From: Rhodothermales bacterium
Lineage (GTDB): Bacteria; Bacteroidota; Rhodothermia; Rhodothermales; UBA10348
DNA: 64,000 nucleotides
Reading direction: 5' to 3'
NCBI GenBank assembly: GCA_017643395.1
Contig: JAEPNP010000004.1
Span: forward strand, 357,745-421,744
Both the position numbers and the translations under genes were made by a program. Below, in pieces: positions 9,101-16,292 of this stretch. Numbering within the stretch: position 1 is the first letter of the stretch; each line of letters begins with the position of its first letter. The notes under the pieces are model-generated. The model was not told the DNA's origin, searched no databases, and was given only the letters and a program-made list of their open reading frames with translations.

Positions 9101-9539
9101 CACAGGGCCAGCCGGTTCGACCCTGTCGAGCTCCGGCGCTTTCTCCTGGACGCCAACCGGCAATCAGGTGGGAAGCCACACGGTCTCGGCACAGGTGTCG
9201 GACGGCAATCTGAGCGATGCCCACTCAAGCACGATCACCGTGGTTAGCGGGGTAAACATCGATCATATGGAAATACCGCACCGATTCTCATTTCAGGGCG
9301 CGTTCCCGAATCCAGCCGGGGATCAACTGGACTTCGCGTTCGACATTCCGGCCGCAGAGACGATCCGCCTGCTCGTCTTCGACTCGCTGGGAAGAGCCGT
9401 ACACAATCAATCCTCCCAGTTGCCGGCAGGGCGCCATCGTCTGCCGCTGGATGCGTCGGGCCTTGCCGGCGGGTTGTATCACTTCGTGCTGGCAACGTCC
9501 ACGGATCGAATAGGCGGACAGTTCGTGCGCCTGCGCTAG
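6114..9539 (+). CDS. secreted S8 subtilisin-like serine protease with Ig-like repeats and T9SS sorting domain
   Basis: 1141 aa. A signal peptide ends near residue 21 (ASAQ) and a propeptide-like region spans ~60-130. The S8 catalytic domain has Asp168 in GVIDTGID, His235 in GHGTHVAG and Ser608 in SGTSMATP. The long spacing between His and Ser suggests an inserted domain around 350-500. Four tandem repeats of about 93-96 residues start near 679, 772, 867 and 959. Each opens with a P-x-F...LPDTT motif and includes a W-x-P (FSWTPTG type) motif, as in putative Ig (He_PIG) domains. Residues ~1060-1141 form a T9SS type A sorting domain (FPNPAGDQL...LAGGLYHFVL...GQFVRLR). It is translationally coupled to the upstream I9-like lipoprotein. 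Confidence 0.95.
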   Translation: MRSFGLLPLVLLSCLTVAASAQTASLDIGLKRMLADPDRYLAAQQAGPERFLDAELRAGKTSHGPVHLKIRARNPALAASAVAQVGGSSALVPGTDILTAIVPLAAVRRLASTPGVVRLELARRVRPMGTAARRNDLAVASVNADQVHAGTGLSQGYDGSGVILGVIDTGIDWRHLDFTDPDDPTQSRVWAIWDQNDTQGPPPAGFSYGTLWTRSQIEAALTGGAAVRQRDEDGHGTHVAGSAAGTGAANGQHAGAAPGADIMMVATNWLDTGIVDGAKWIFDTATYLARPAAVNASLGTHAGPHDGTALMDQALDAMLAAEPGRAFLAAAGNEGASTIHWGTSALASASAYVEVFNFWDVFGYPEGIVSLTGVVPTSELQNIEVSFSADSAGSFLNPMSAARLGTTPWRSLTDVAEEVFGTLDTLRYGSGQIAGLGQIAVSRIDDRNSEIWIGISDSLWADGEDQFGDPVLFGAELWRIRVRGSGFFHLWKDDGTIITTDPGSYGATPDPDFLPGNNDYSVGSPAGGNLVIAVGASTNRAYSDDCGSLSAGDLACFSSRGPTVDGRVKPDITAPGHRVTSTLSQDVDQFALDDVSSDGMHWTISGTSMATPVATGATALLLQQRPNLNIDQIRSLLLNTTSRDAQTGTVPNNDWGTGKLDILAAMQASTPAASALNSPPRFVTALPDTTIESAPNVLAFQFAGTDPEGQSLTFRSPDLPAGATLDASTGLLRWQPAATDVGTWIVGFWASDGVMSATHTAAITVQAAANLAPAFTSVLSDTTVAPFSEVSVTYRWVDPNLDSLSLTTPELPTSATVFERFDGGAADLLWFPDDSEIGEHRITLTVSDGQEAVSTTAVVTVEAATGGAPVFTALMPDTTVTAGTTLGFQYEAGDGSGFSPFFVVDDAPLNATLSESGAFAWTPDESEVGTHTVAVTALGTFGATSTESIVTVVSGINAAPTFASALPDTTINTGSTLTFAYTATDINRDPLTFTLTTGPAGSTLSSSGAFSWTPTGNQVGSHTVSAQVSDGNLSDAHSSTITVVSGVNIDHMEIPHRFSFQGAFPNPAGDQLDFAFDIPAAETIRLLVFDSLGRAVHNQSSQLPAGRHRLPLDASGLAGGLYHFVLATSTDRIGGQFVRLR

Positions 9540-9558
9540 CCGATTCGCGGTCCGCCCT

Positions 9559-10134
9559 TCAGGCATCCTTGGCGAACGCCTTATAGATCACAACTGTACC
9601 GCCAATAAGGTCGTGCAGGGCGCGCTTGCGCTTGTTGAAAAGCAGGGTAACCAGCTCGCCGAACGCCCAGACATACTGGAGTCCCAGGAGAACGCCCAGG
9701 ACGATCAACACGACTCCCGAGGGCTCCGCGGCGCGAGGCCACGGAAGCGCATTGAAGGCGCTCGGTCCCACTTGAATCAAGATCCAGATCTGTAGCAGTG
9801 CGTGGCAGAATGCAATACCCACATCGACACATGAACGTAACCAGGCCTCGCGCCAGCCGATTGCGGATCCGTCCGGGCAGGTAATGCGCAGTCCCATGAG
9901 CAGCTTGCCCGGAGTGCCGCCCAAGACGGCGTTGAAGCTCACGTGGTACATGGCGAAGAACCACGTCTGAGGAAGTACGATTGCGAGCGAGAGCCACCAG
10001 TTGACCGTGCTGGCCAGGAAATACAGCAGGGCGATGGGGACCAGAATCAAGCCATCAACCGTGCCGGCCAGGAAACGACTCCAGAAGCCGACATGCACGC
10101 GCCGGCCGTCAATTGTGAGGGGGAGGAACTCCAT
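9559..10134 (-). CDS. RDD family membrane protein
   Basis: 191 aa integral membrane protein. The family-defining Arg-Asp-Asp pattern shows in HVGFWSRFLAGTVDGLILVP near the N-terminus (R in the first helix, D in the second) and again in GKLLMGLRI and KRALHDLIGGTVVIY near the C-terminus. Four or five transmembrane segments are predicted. Function is not established for most RDD proteins; some are tied to ion or solute handling. It lies 33 bases downstream of the SIMPL gene on the same strand and converges with the subtilase gene, with a 19-base gap. Confidence 0.88.
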   Translation of the reverse strand: MEFLPLTIDGRRVHVGFWSRFLAGTVDGLILVPIALLYFLASTVNWWLSLAIVLPQTWFFAMYHVSFNAVLGGTPGKLLMGLRITCPDGSAIGWREAWLRSCVDVGIAFCHALLQIWILIQVGPSAFNALPWPRAAEPSGVVLIVLGVLLGLQYVWAFGELVTLLFNKRKRALHDLIGGTVVIYKAFAKDA

Positions 10135-10167
10135 GCTTTAGCAGATTTGGCTTGAGTGCCGGGACGC

Positions 10168-10902
10168 TTACCGATCAGTGTTTGTTGGTTTCGCGATCAA
10201 CCACGCCGCGGTGACCTGGGCACGAATGGTGACCCTCCTCGGCGAGACCGCCGCGCTGGTAACCACCACCTCGTCGAGGCCGGGCATATCCAGAGGGCGT
10301 CCCAGCGCGACCTGTTGACGGCGGCGTGAGTCCGTGGTGATGCTTACCAACGCGCCGAGAGCCAGGTCGTGGGCTTCGGCGATGGCCGCTGCGTCCTTTC
10401 TGGCTGAATCCACTGCCCGCTCCAAGGCCACGCGGCGCAGCGAGTCTTCTGCCACCGTGTGGAAGGTTACCCCTGAAATGTCGGTGGCACCGTGCTCAAG
10501 CGCTGCCGACAGCAGGGGTGCCAGGGCATCCACTTCCGCGCTGCGAATATGGAGCGTCGTGGACGCCCGGTACCCCACCACCTCGTTTCCACGCTGGTAG
10601 TCGCGGTTGGTGCGCAGGCTGAATGTGCGATCGGGCACATCAGAGTCTCGCACCCCTAGGTCCCCGAGCGCATCCATGATCGCGTCGATCCGCCTCGACA
10701 TGACCCGGGCCGCGTCTGCAGGCGAGTCTTCCTGCACGTCCACCTGGACGGCCAGCATGGCGTAGTCCGGGTCCACGGTTACCGAACCGAGGGCGGAGAC
10801 CTCAACCTGGGAGCCGAGGGCAAAGTCGGCCGCTGGCTGGCCCGAGGCCCCTGTAGCCAGCAGCCCGACCAGGACAATTGAAAGAATGGCTTGTCTGTGC
10901 AT
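10168..10902 (-). CDS. SIMPL-domain (DUF541) secreted protein
   Basis: 244 aa. A signal peptide (cleavage near GASGQ, residues 18-22) precedes a single SIMPL domain that fills the rest, with the typical opening VSALGSVTVDPDYAMLAVQV and the S-x-x-A-x-x-x-M-x-x-x...L motifs that follow. Family members are periplasmic or outer-membrane-associated oligomers, often linked to oxidative-stress tolerance; the role here is unknown. The leader carries a plausible promoter (TTGACC, 17 bases, TAGGAT on the minus strand) adjoining a 32-base element that recurs at 23175-23205. Confidence 0.88.
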   Translation of the reverse strand: MHRQAILSIVLVGLLATGASGQPAADFALGSQVEVSALGSVTVDPDYAMLAVQVDVQEDSPADAARVMSRRIDAIMDALGDLGVRDSDVPDRTFSLRTNRDYQRGNEVVGYRASTTLHIRSAEVDALAPLLSAALEHGATDISGVTFHTVAEDSLRRVALERAVDSARKDAAAIAEAHDLALGALVSITTDSRRRQQVALGRPLDMPGLDEVVVTSAAVSPRRVTIRAQVTAAWLIAKPTNTDR

Positions 10903-10961
10903 TAAACGTCTTCCAGAACGAACAGGCGTGGAGGCCCATCCTACCTGTGGGGCCAGCTCCG

Positions 10962-10993
10962 GTCAATGGCAGTTTAACACCAATCTGTGCTGC
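10962..10993 (-). promoter_or_regulatory. conserved 32-bp promoter-proximal element, copy 1
   Basis: Read on the minus strand this is GCAGCACA, then TT, GTGT, and AACTGCCATTGAC. The last six bases (TTGACC) form a plausible -35 box, with TAGGAT 17 bases downstream, serving the SIMPL gene. The same element, with only a few changes, lies upstream of the zinc-ribbon gene at 23175-23205. It may be an activator site or a dispersed promoter-bearing repeat. Confidence 0.55.
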
Positions 10994-11328
10994 TACATCC
11001 AGCAGTCCAGACCGTCCAGGACCATGTGGATCACGAGACCCACGCCCACCAGATGAACCGCATCCAATGCGCGTTTCCACCGCGAAAAGCCACGTCCGAC
11101 CCACGGCGCCAACACCATCATGCCGTACATCACGATGGCCGGCGCCCTGTGCAGGGGATGGAAGCCGATGGAACAGCGGTCCGGGTCGTAGATCGGATCG
11201 GCCAACAGATGGTCGAGATCAACGGCCATCGTCGCGATGAGTACCAGAAACACATACCCCCATCGCCGACGATACACGACGGCCGCAACCAGCAGCGGGA
11301 CCAGGAAATGAAGGGCGATGTGGATCAT
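10993..11328 (-). CDS. DUF6122-like small membrane protein
   Basis: 111 aa hydrophobic protein with three or four membrane segments. It has conserved-looking polar motifs: MIHIALHF at the N-terminus, the MAVDLDHLLADPIYDPDRCSIGFHPLH block at residues 34-60, and a C-terminal HMVLDGLDCWM. The His/Asp pairs in and near membrane segments resemble the metal-dependent-hydrolase-like membrane families (DUF6122, YdjM/DUF457). Function is unknown. Its start overlaps the stop of the acetyltransferase gene by four bases (ATGA), so it closes the operon that begins with the TonB receptor. Confidence 0.82.
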   Translation of the reverse strand: MIHIALHFLVPLLVAAVVYRRRWGYVFLVLIATMAVDLDHLLADPIYDPDRCSIGFHPLHRAPAIVMYGMMVLAPWVGRGFSRWKRALDAVHLVGVGLVIHMVLDGLDCWM

Positions 11329-11957
11329 GCTCCCGGTTCCGCGAGCGCTTTTTCCAGCTCCTGATAGAAACGGCCCACGTGCAGCCCGTCCATCAGCGCA
11401 TGGTGGACCTCCACCGAGACCGGGATGCGCACACCGGAAGCGTGCTGCTCAAACCGTCCGAACGTGATTCTGGGGATGGAGTCCTTATTTCCGAGGCGTC
11501 GCGCATGAACCAGGCTGGTGAAGGTCACCCACGGCATGGTGGAGAAATAGATCACATCGTCTCGCCCCGGCTGATCTCCGGTGTCACGACCACCAGCCGC
11601 GCGCTCCCTGGCAGCGGCCGCATCGCTCAGGAAGGCCTTCAGATCGGACTGAAAGTCGTAGTAGGTGAACACCATGCGCTCATCGTGCAGGAGTGCCGTA
11701 CTGGACGCATGGATCGTGTCGTGCACGAGCACGCGCTCCCCATCCAGTCGGTAGCGGAAGGGCTCGAGGTGATTGACCACTCGCAGCGCGGCATGTATGC
11801 AGCACTGCGTAAACGAATACCCTGCGCTGCGGGCCAGTTGCAGCGTGGGTCCAACCTCTACAAAGGCAGTTCCTCCGAAGTGCGGGCTCTCGAACTCACG
11901 GAAGAACTCGAAGACCGATTTTCTCGGCCAGCTTTTCAGATCCAGGTAGCCGGGCAT
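11325..11957 (-). CDS. chloramphenicol acetyltransferase-like protein (type A CAT family)
   Basis: 210 aa from the ATG at 11957, the normal length of CAT trimers. Family marks are the N-terminal LDLKSWPRKSVFEFFREF (the Trp-Pro-Arg and FxxF block) and the active-site HHALMDG (His185-His186...Asp190) near the C-terminus. CATs transfer acetyl from acetyl-CoA to chloramphenicol, but chromosomal homologues can use other acceptors. An upstream start at 12014 would overlap the DUF5946 gene by 49 bases and adds non-family residues, so it is rejected. It sits in an envelope-protein operon, not in a mobile element, which argues against recent acquisition as a resistance cassette. Confidence 0.88.
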   Translation of the reverse strand: MPGYLDLKSWPRKSVFEFFREFESPHFGGTAFVEVGPTLQLARSAGYSFTQCCIHAALRVVNHLEPFRYRLDGERVLVHDTIHASSTALLHDERMVFTYYDFQSDLKAFLSDAAAARERAAGGRDTGDQPGRDDVIYFSTMPWVTFTSLVHARRLGNKDSIPRITFGRFEQHASGVRIPVSVEVHHALMDGLHVGRFYQELEKALAEPGA

Positions 11958-11965
11958 ACCCCAAC

Positions 11966-12451
11966 CTACGCCCGGTCCAGCCACGCACGAAAGGTGTCGT
12001 GATGCGGGGACCACGCGTCCCAGACGGATCGTGCCCAGCTCCAGACCAACGCGGAGTGCTCATCCGCATTGGCGGCCTTCACCACGTCCAACACCGTGAT
12101 AGCCCCCAAGCTATCCGGCGGGGTGAGCCACGTGAACTCTGACCGCACCGCGGCCTTTTGCTTCATCACCTCGTTGGCGTCGCGGAGCGCCAGGTCGCGC
12201 TCCAGGATCGCACAGAGCCTGATCCCATGCAGTGCAACCGAACGTATGCTCTGGGGCGATGGGGTCCCGGGGTGTTGCACGGCATAAGTGTCCACGGTCA
12301 GCCTGTGCACCTCGTGGTAGTCCAGGTCCGAGTATTCGCGCGCCAGGATCTCGCCGAAGCACGCCCAACATCCCGGTGAGGACGTCATGTACCGGTGGAT
12401 GGGGCCTTCCGATTCCGGAAACAGCGCCCCGCAGCCGACGCACGCGCTCAC
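11966..12451 (-). CDS. DUF5946 family protein
   Basis: 161 aa cytoplasmic protein from a GTG start at 12451. That GTG shares bases with the stop of the preceding lipoprotein gene (GTGA overlap), which decides it over a GTG at 12463. The N-terminus has two cysteine pairs (CVGCG at residues 4-8 and CWAC near 28-31), likely a zinc site. The middle carries HEVHRLTVDTYAVQHPG and, further on, H-G-I-R-L, matching the DUF5946 pattern as I know it. Function is unknown. It is coupled to the SGNH-dehydrogenase-cupredoxin gene and followed by the CAT-like gene eight bases later. Confidence 0.8.
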   Translation of the reverse strand: MSACVGCGALFPESEGPIHRYMTSSPGCWACFGEILAREYSDLDYHEVHRLTVDTYAVQHPGTPSPQSIRSVALHGIRLCAILERDLALRDANEVMKQKAAVRSEFTWLTPPDSLGAITVLDVVKAANADEHSALVWSWARSVWDAWSPHHDTFRAWLDRA

Positions 12452-15297
12452 CGAACCACCCACATCTTGGCGTTCATCGTACCCCGATGCCCCGGGAACG
12501 TGCAGAGCACATCGTATACCCCCGGCTCGGTCGGAGCGGTGAACGTGATGACCTCATGCGCCTCATGCTCCAGGAGCTGCGAGGCAACCAGGATTTCGTC
12601 GTGGTCCGGAATGAACTGCGCCGCAAAGCCGTCTGCACCCATCGTGTCAGCGGCCGTGCCAATAGACTCAAACGATCCCGGCGTGCCGATCACAAGATTG
12701 TGCGGCATGAAGTCATCATTCTGGAACCACAGCGTGACCTGCTCTCCGGGCTTCACCTGGAAACTGGGTCGGTCATAGCGCATCTCCTCGGTGACCGTGC
12801 GCACCACGATGGCACCCTCCGGCGGGGCCGCTACCTCTCCAGTTTCGGGCGATGGACTCTCTGCTGCGGCCTGACCCAGCGGCGGCAGCCCTTCGCGATA
12901 GCGCGCGGCCTGACCGGTGTCCCACATGATCTGCGCACGCCGAGCCGCGATCCGCGCATGCGGGTTCGGAGAGGCCAGCACCGCGGCCAGCAGCTCACGA
13001 TCCATCTCGCCCAGCCGCTGATGCAGCCACAGGGCCTCGAGGAGGTGGTGCGCATCAGCCTCCTCGGACGGGTCCAGGCCTGCCACCCATTCCCGCGCAG
13101 CGTCAAGCACTGCTGCGTCCGGGCGCGCAGACAATTCCACGCGGGCGCGCCGACGAACGCCGTTCACGGGATGCTCCAGCGCCTCAAGCAGCTCCGCCAC
13201 CGACGCGCCTGCGAGGCCCGGAGGCTCGGCCAGCGCACGCTCAGGATTGGCAAACCGATAGATCCTGCCGTGCTCGTGATCGCGGTTGGGATCCCGGATG
13301 TTGTGCTGCATGTGGCCGATGATGGCGTTCGCCCAGTCTGCCACGTACAGTGCCCCGTCATCCCCGATCTCGAAATCCGAGGGCCTGAAGTTCAGGTCGT
13401 CGGTGACCATCAGATCCGCGGTCTCGGTGCCCGTCACGTGTCCCAACGCGGTGTCAAAGGCCAGCGTGTACTGTTTGATGCCCAGGAACGCGATTACGTT
13501 GAGGATCACGAAGTTGCCCTCGAACTGCGGGCCCAGGTGCTCACTCGACAGGATGCCGCTGGACGGCACCGGTCTCACCGTGTGATCCAGCAGCTTGCGC
13601 ATGCTGAAGGTCCCATCGTCCGCCGCCATGACTTGGTAGGCCCGTCCGCCGGTTGCGTCGGTGGCATAGTGGTAGCCCCAGTAGTCGAAGTCCGTGCCGT
13701 GCGCATTGGGCGGGTTCTCGGCATGGTAGCTGAACTCGTGCGTGCGCGGGTTGAACCGATACATGGCGCTCGCGTCCGACGTCTGCGGCCCCTTCCAGGG
13801 CGTCTCTACATTGGACACGTTGAACACGCCCCGCTGGTAGTACAGCCAACCGTCCGGTCCGTAGATGAAGTTGTTCGCGGAGTGGTGCGTGTCTGCGGAA
13901 CCCAGTGCCGCCATGAGCAGCACCTTCTCGTCCGCCACGTCGTCTCCGTCGGTGTCCCGGAGGAACCACAGATTGGGCGCCGAAGCCACGATCACGCCGC
14001 CGTTCCAGAACTCGAATCCGGTGGGATTGTGCACGAAAGCAAACGTGATCAGCGTGTCGGCCACGCCGTCCCGGTCCTCATCCGGCAGGATCACCAGTCG
14101 GTCATCCATCTGCTTGTGCGGCTCCCACTTGGGATAGGTGGCCCACGTCGCAGCCCACAGCCGGCCGGCCGGGTCCACGCCCAACTGCACCGGGTTCACC
14201 ATCTCGGGAAACATCTCCTCGGACGCAAACAGGTTCACTTCGAGCGGCTCCTGAATGCGCATCTCGGCCATGGCCTCCTCCGCCGTCAGGTACTCGGGCG
14301 TGCCCACCTTGCTGACGCCGTCCTGCAACTGCTCCTCGCCCAGGTTGGTCTCGACCGGCACCGGCGGAGGCACATTCGAATCGTCCGGCTCCAGCACCTC
14401 CCCGCGCGCTGCAGCCCAGATTACCGGATCGCGGTTGGCCGTCATGTGATCCAGCTGGATCAGCTCGTTCTGCAGCACCTCAAAGTTCGTCTGATCGTTG
14501 AACGTCAGCGTCGACCGACTCCCCCACACGTCGTTGCCGTCCGTCGCCCGGAAGCGATTGAACCAGTGCCAGTTCTTGTCCAGTACGGCCTGGCGCACGC
14601 CTTCCAATCGGGCATCGTCGGCAGGGACGCGTCCCAGCAATTCCTCCACGATCTCACGGGCGATGGCGTGGTTGCCCTCCTCGGACAAATGCACACCATT
14701 GATGGTCTGCTGGCCGCGCCGATACAGGCTCCGGCTCGCAGCGAAAAGGTCCACGAACGGCACGTCGCGCGCTTCGGCCACCTCCCGCATCGCCCGTGTG
14801 TAGGCTTCAAGTCGCCTATTGCTCTCGCGGCCATTCGGGAGGTCCGCCTGCCCCAGATCCTCGTGGGCAATCGGCGAGAACAGCACCATGCGCGGCGCAC
14901 CGCGGCCTGAATAGTCCCGTGCCCGGGTAGAGTCCACCCAGTTACCGAGATCGCGGGCAAAGCCGTGCGGATCGTCGTCGAATGACTCATTGTAGCCGAA
15001 CATGGCGAAGATGACCGTCGCGCCGGACAGGTTCAGGTAGTCTCCCGCCGTCGGAAAGCCCTGGCTGCGTGGGCGATCGTCCACCCGGTCTCCGGTGAAG
15101 CCCTGGTCGCGATACACCAGCCGGTGGTCCGGGTGGGCCGCCTGCAGATAGGCCTCGAGATAGCCGTCGTGCTGCATGCGGTCCGCGAGACTGTTGCCCA
15201 CCACCACCACGTGGTCGCCCGACTCGAACGTGAACAGCGGGTCCGAGGAGCATCCGGCGAGCGCCAGCAGAGCAGCCGCTGTGAGAAGTCGTCTCAT
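12448..15297 (-). CDS. lipoprotein fusing SGNH hydrolase, membrane-bound dehydrogenase-type beta-propeller and cupredoxin
   Basis: 949 aa. The lipobox is LALAGC (Cys16). Residues ~28-230 are an SGNH/GDSL-type domain: block I VGNSLADR with Ser36, block III FGYNES near 100, and block V INGVHLSEEG near 200, where the usual Asp before His is not in place. Residues ~340-700 match the PVC-type membrane-bound dehydrogenase propeller (repeats such as PAGRLWAATWATYPKW and GDDGALYVADWANAIIGHMQH). Residues ~710-820 look like HEAT-type helices. Residues ~845-949 form a cupredoxin with type 1 copper ligands His866, Cys932, His937 and Met941. No CxxCH heme motif is present. It lies between ThuA (4-base overlap) and DUF5946 (GTGA overlap), in the TonB receptor operon. 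Confidence 0.88.
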   Translation of the reverse strand: MRRLLTAAALLALAGCSSDPLFTFESGDHVVVVGNSLADRMQHDGYLEAYLQAAHPDHRLVYRDQGFTGDRVDDRPRSQGFPTAGDYLNLSGATVIFAMFGYNESFDDDPHGFARDLGNWVDSTRARDYSGRGAPRMVLFSPIAHEDLGQADLPNGRESNRRLEAYTRAMREVAEARDVPFVDLFAASRSLYRRGQQTINGVHLSEEGNHAIAREIVEELLGRVPADDARLEGVRQAVLDKNWHWFNRFRATDGNDVWGSRSTLTFNDQTNFEVLQNELIQLDHMTANRDPVIWAAARGEVLEPDDSNVPPPVPVETNLGEEQLQDGVSKVGTPEYLTAEEAMAEMRIQEPLEVNLFASEEMFPEMVNPVQLGVDPAGRLWAATWATYPKWEPHKQMDDRLVILPDEDRDGVADTLITFAFVHNPTGFEFWNGGVIVASAPNLWFLRDTDGDDVADEKVLLMAALGSADTHHSANNFIYGPDGWLYYQRGVFNVSNVETPWKGPQTSDASAMYRFNPRTHEFSYHAENPPNAHGTDFDYWGYHYATDATGGRAYQVMAADDGTFSMRKLLDHTVRPVPSSGILSSEHLGPQFEGNFVILNVIAFLGIKQYTLAFDTALGHVTGTETADLMVTDDLNFRPSDFEIGDDGALYVADWANAIIGHMQHNIRDPNRDHEHGRIYRFANPERALAEPPGLAGASVAELLEALEHPVNGVRRRARVELSARPDAAVLDAAREWVAGLDPSEEADAHHLLEALWLHQRLGEMDRELLAAVLASPNPHARIAARRAQIMWDTGQAARYREGLPPLGQAAAESPSPETGEVAAPPEGAIVVRTVTEEMRYDRPSFQVKPGEQVTLWFQNDDFMPHNLVIGTPGSFESIGTAADTMGADGFAAQFIPDHDEILVASQLLEHEAHEVITFTAPTEPGVYDVLCTFPGHRGTMNAKMWVVR

Positions 15298-16292
15298 TGC
15301 TCGGTGGGTCTGTCCGGAGGCAGGATAGGCGAGTCCCAGCCGCGCAGTTCGGAGGGCCGCACACCGAGACGATATCCGTCAAAGGCGAATTCGACCGGGT
15401 GATAGGGACCGACGAATTCGATGGGCCCGTCGGCATGGATCTCACCCTCGAGTCCTGCCGCCCACAGGGTAGCGTTGACCAGAAGCCGTCGAAAGCCCGG
15501 ATCCAGGAAGTCCTCGGACGCGCCGTGCGTGGTGGTGAAGACCCGGGCATCGTCGCCGTGCGTGCGCGTCCATGCCACCGGCATCAACTCCTTGGTGGTG
15601 TCGGGAGGGGCATCTGCCGTCATGCCGTTCAGCACCTCTCCCCGCACGAGCACCGTGAAGGGCGGCTCCGGGAGGGCCTCGTAGCCCCCGGAAACCACGT
15701 GCCCTCCGGTGACGCCCCGGAGGATCGGGTGCTCGATTTCCTGCACCAGAAGGCGCGAGGCCTGCTCGTGGTTGGTCCCGTAATGGCCGGCCCAGGTCTC
15801 TCCAAGGACTTGTCGCCCGAATCCCAGGTGGTAGTCGTCTCCCTGATAGTTCCAGGCGTAGTGGGCATGAGGGCCGTCTTCGATGGCGAAAGCATGGGTG
15901 GAAGTACGAATTCCGATTACCGGTCCCGATCGGTCCAGGTAGTCCACGATGTGCTGCATCTCGGCCTCGGGGAAGTCCTGGAAGCGCAGGCCGAGAACCA
16001 GCAGATCCGCATCGCCCAGAACATCCAGTCCCGCGATGCGCGAGCTGCCTGGTTCAATGAACCCCTCCTCATCCAGCGTGAAGAAGACGCTGGTCTCGAA
16101 TCCGTAGTGGCGGGCCATGATGCGTGCCCAGGCCGGCAGGATCTCCTCGGAGCGGTACTCGTGATCGCCGGCCAGGAAGACGATGTGCTTGCCGACGCCT
16201 GGCCCTTCCGAGCCCTCGTATTGAACCAGATGCGGATTGTCCGGCGCGGCGGCGCACCCGGCGAGGAGGGCGGTAATCAGTAGGAATCGCAT
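15294..16292 (-). CDS. ThuA-domain lipoprotein
   Basis: 332 aa with an N-terminal lipobox (LLAGC, Cys13) followed by a ThuA (trehalose-utilisation, class I glutamine amidotransferase-like) domain. Signatures are FLAGDHEYRSEEILPAWARI near residue 40, the DADLLVLGLRFQDFP core strand, the HHxxWAGHYGTNHE-type block (GETWAGHYGTNHE) and the C-terminal VFTTTHGASEDFLDPGFRRL followed by NATLWAAG. ThuA proteins occur next to sugar dehydrogenases and PVC-type dehydrogenases; their chemistry is unproven. It overlaps the TonB receptor stop by one base (TGATG) and the SGNH fusion start by four. Confidence 0.92.
   Translation of the reverse strand: MRFLLITALLAGCAAAPDNPHLVQYEGSEGPGVGKHIVFLAGDHEYRSEEILPAWARIMARHYGFETSVFFTLDEEGFIEPGSSRIAGLDVLGDADLLVLGLRFQDFPEAEMQHIVDYLDRSGPVIGIRTSTHAFAIEDGPHAHYAWNYQGDDYHLGFGRQVLGETWAGHYGTNHEQASRLLVQEIEHPILRGVTGGHVVSGGYEALPEPPFTVLVRGEVLNGMTADAPPDTTKELMPVAWTRTHGDDARVFTTTHGASEDFLDPGFRRLLVNATLWAAGLEGEIHADGPIEFVGPYHPVEFAFDGYRLGVRPSELRGWDSPILPPDRPTEQ

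Noticed and set aside
11325..11957. CAT gene as part of a resistance island
   Set aside because: No integrase, insertion sequence, direct repeats or shift in composition was seen around it; it overlaps its operon neighbour.
12232..14910. Very long plus-strand open frame (892 codons)
   Set aside because: It lies wholly opposite the SGNH-dehydrogenase-cupredoxin gene and has Arg/His/Pro-rich composition typical of antisense frames in GC-rich DNA; no domain or signal peptide is visible.
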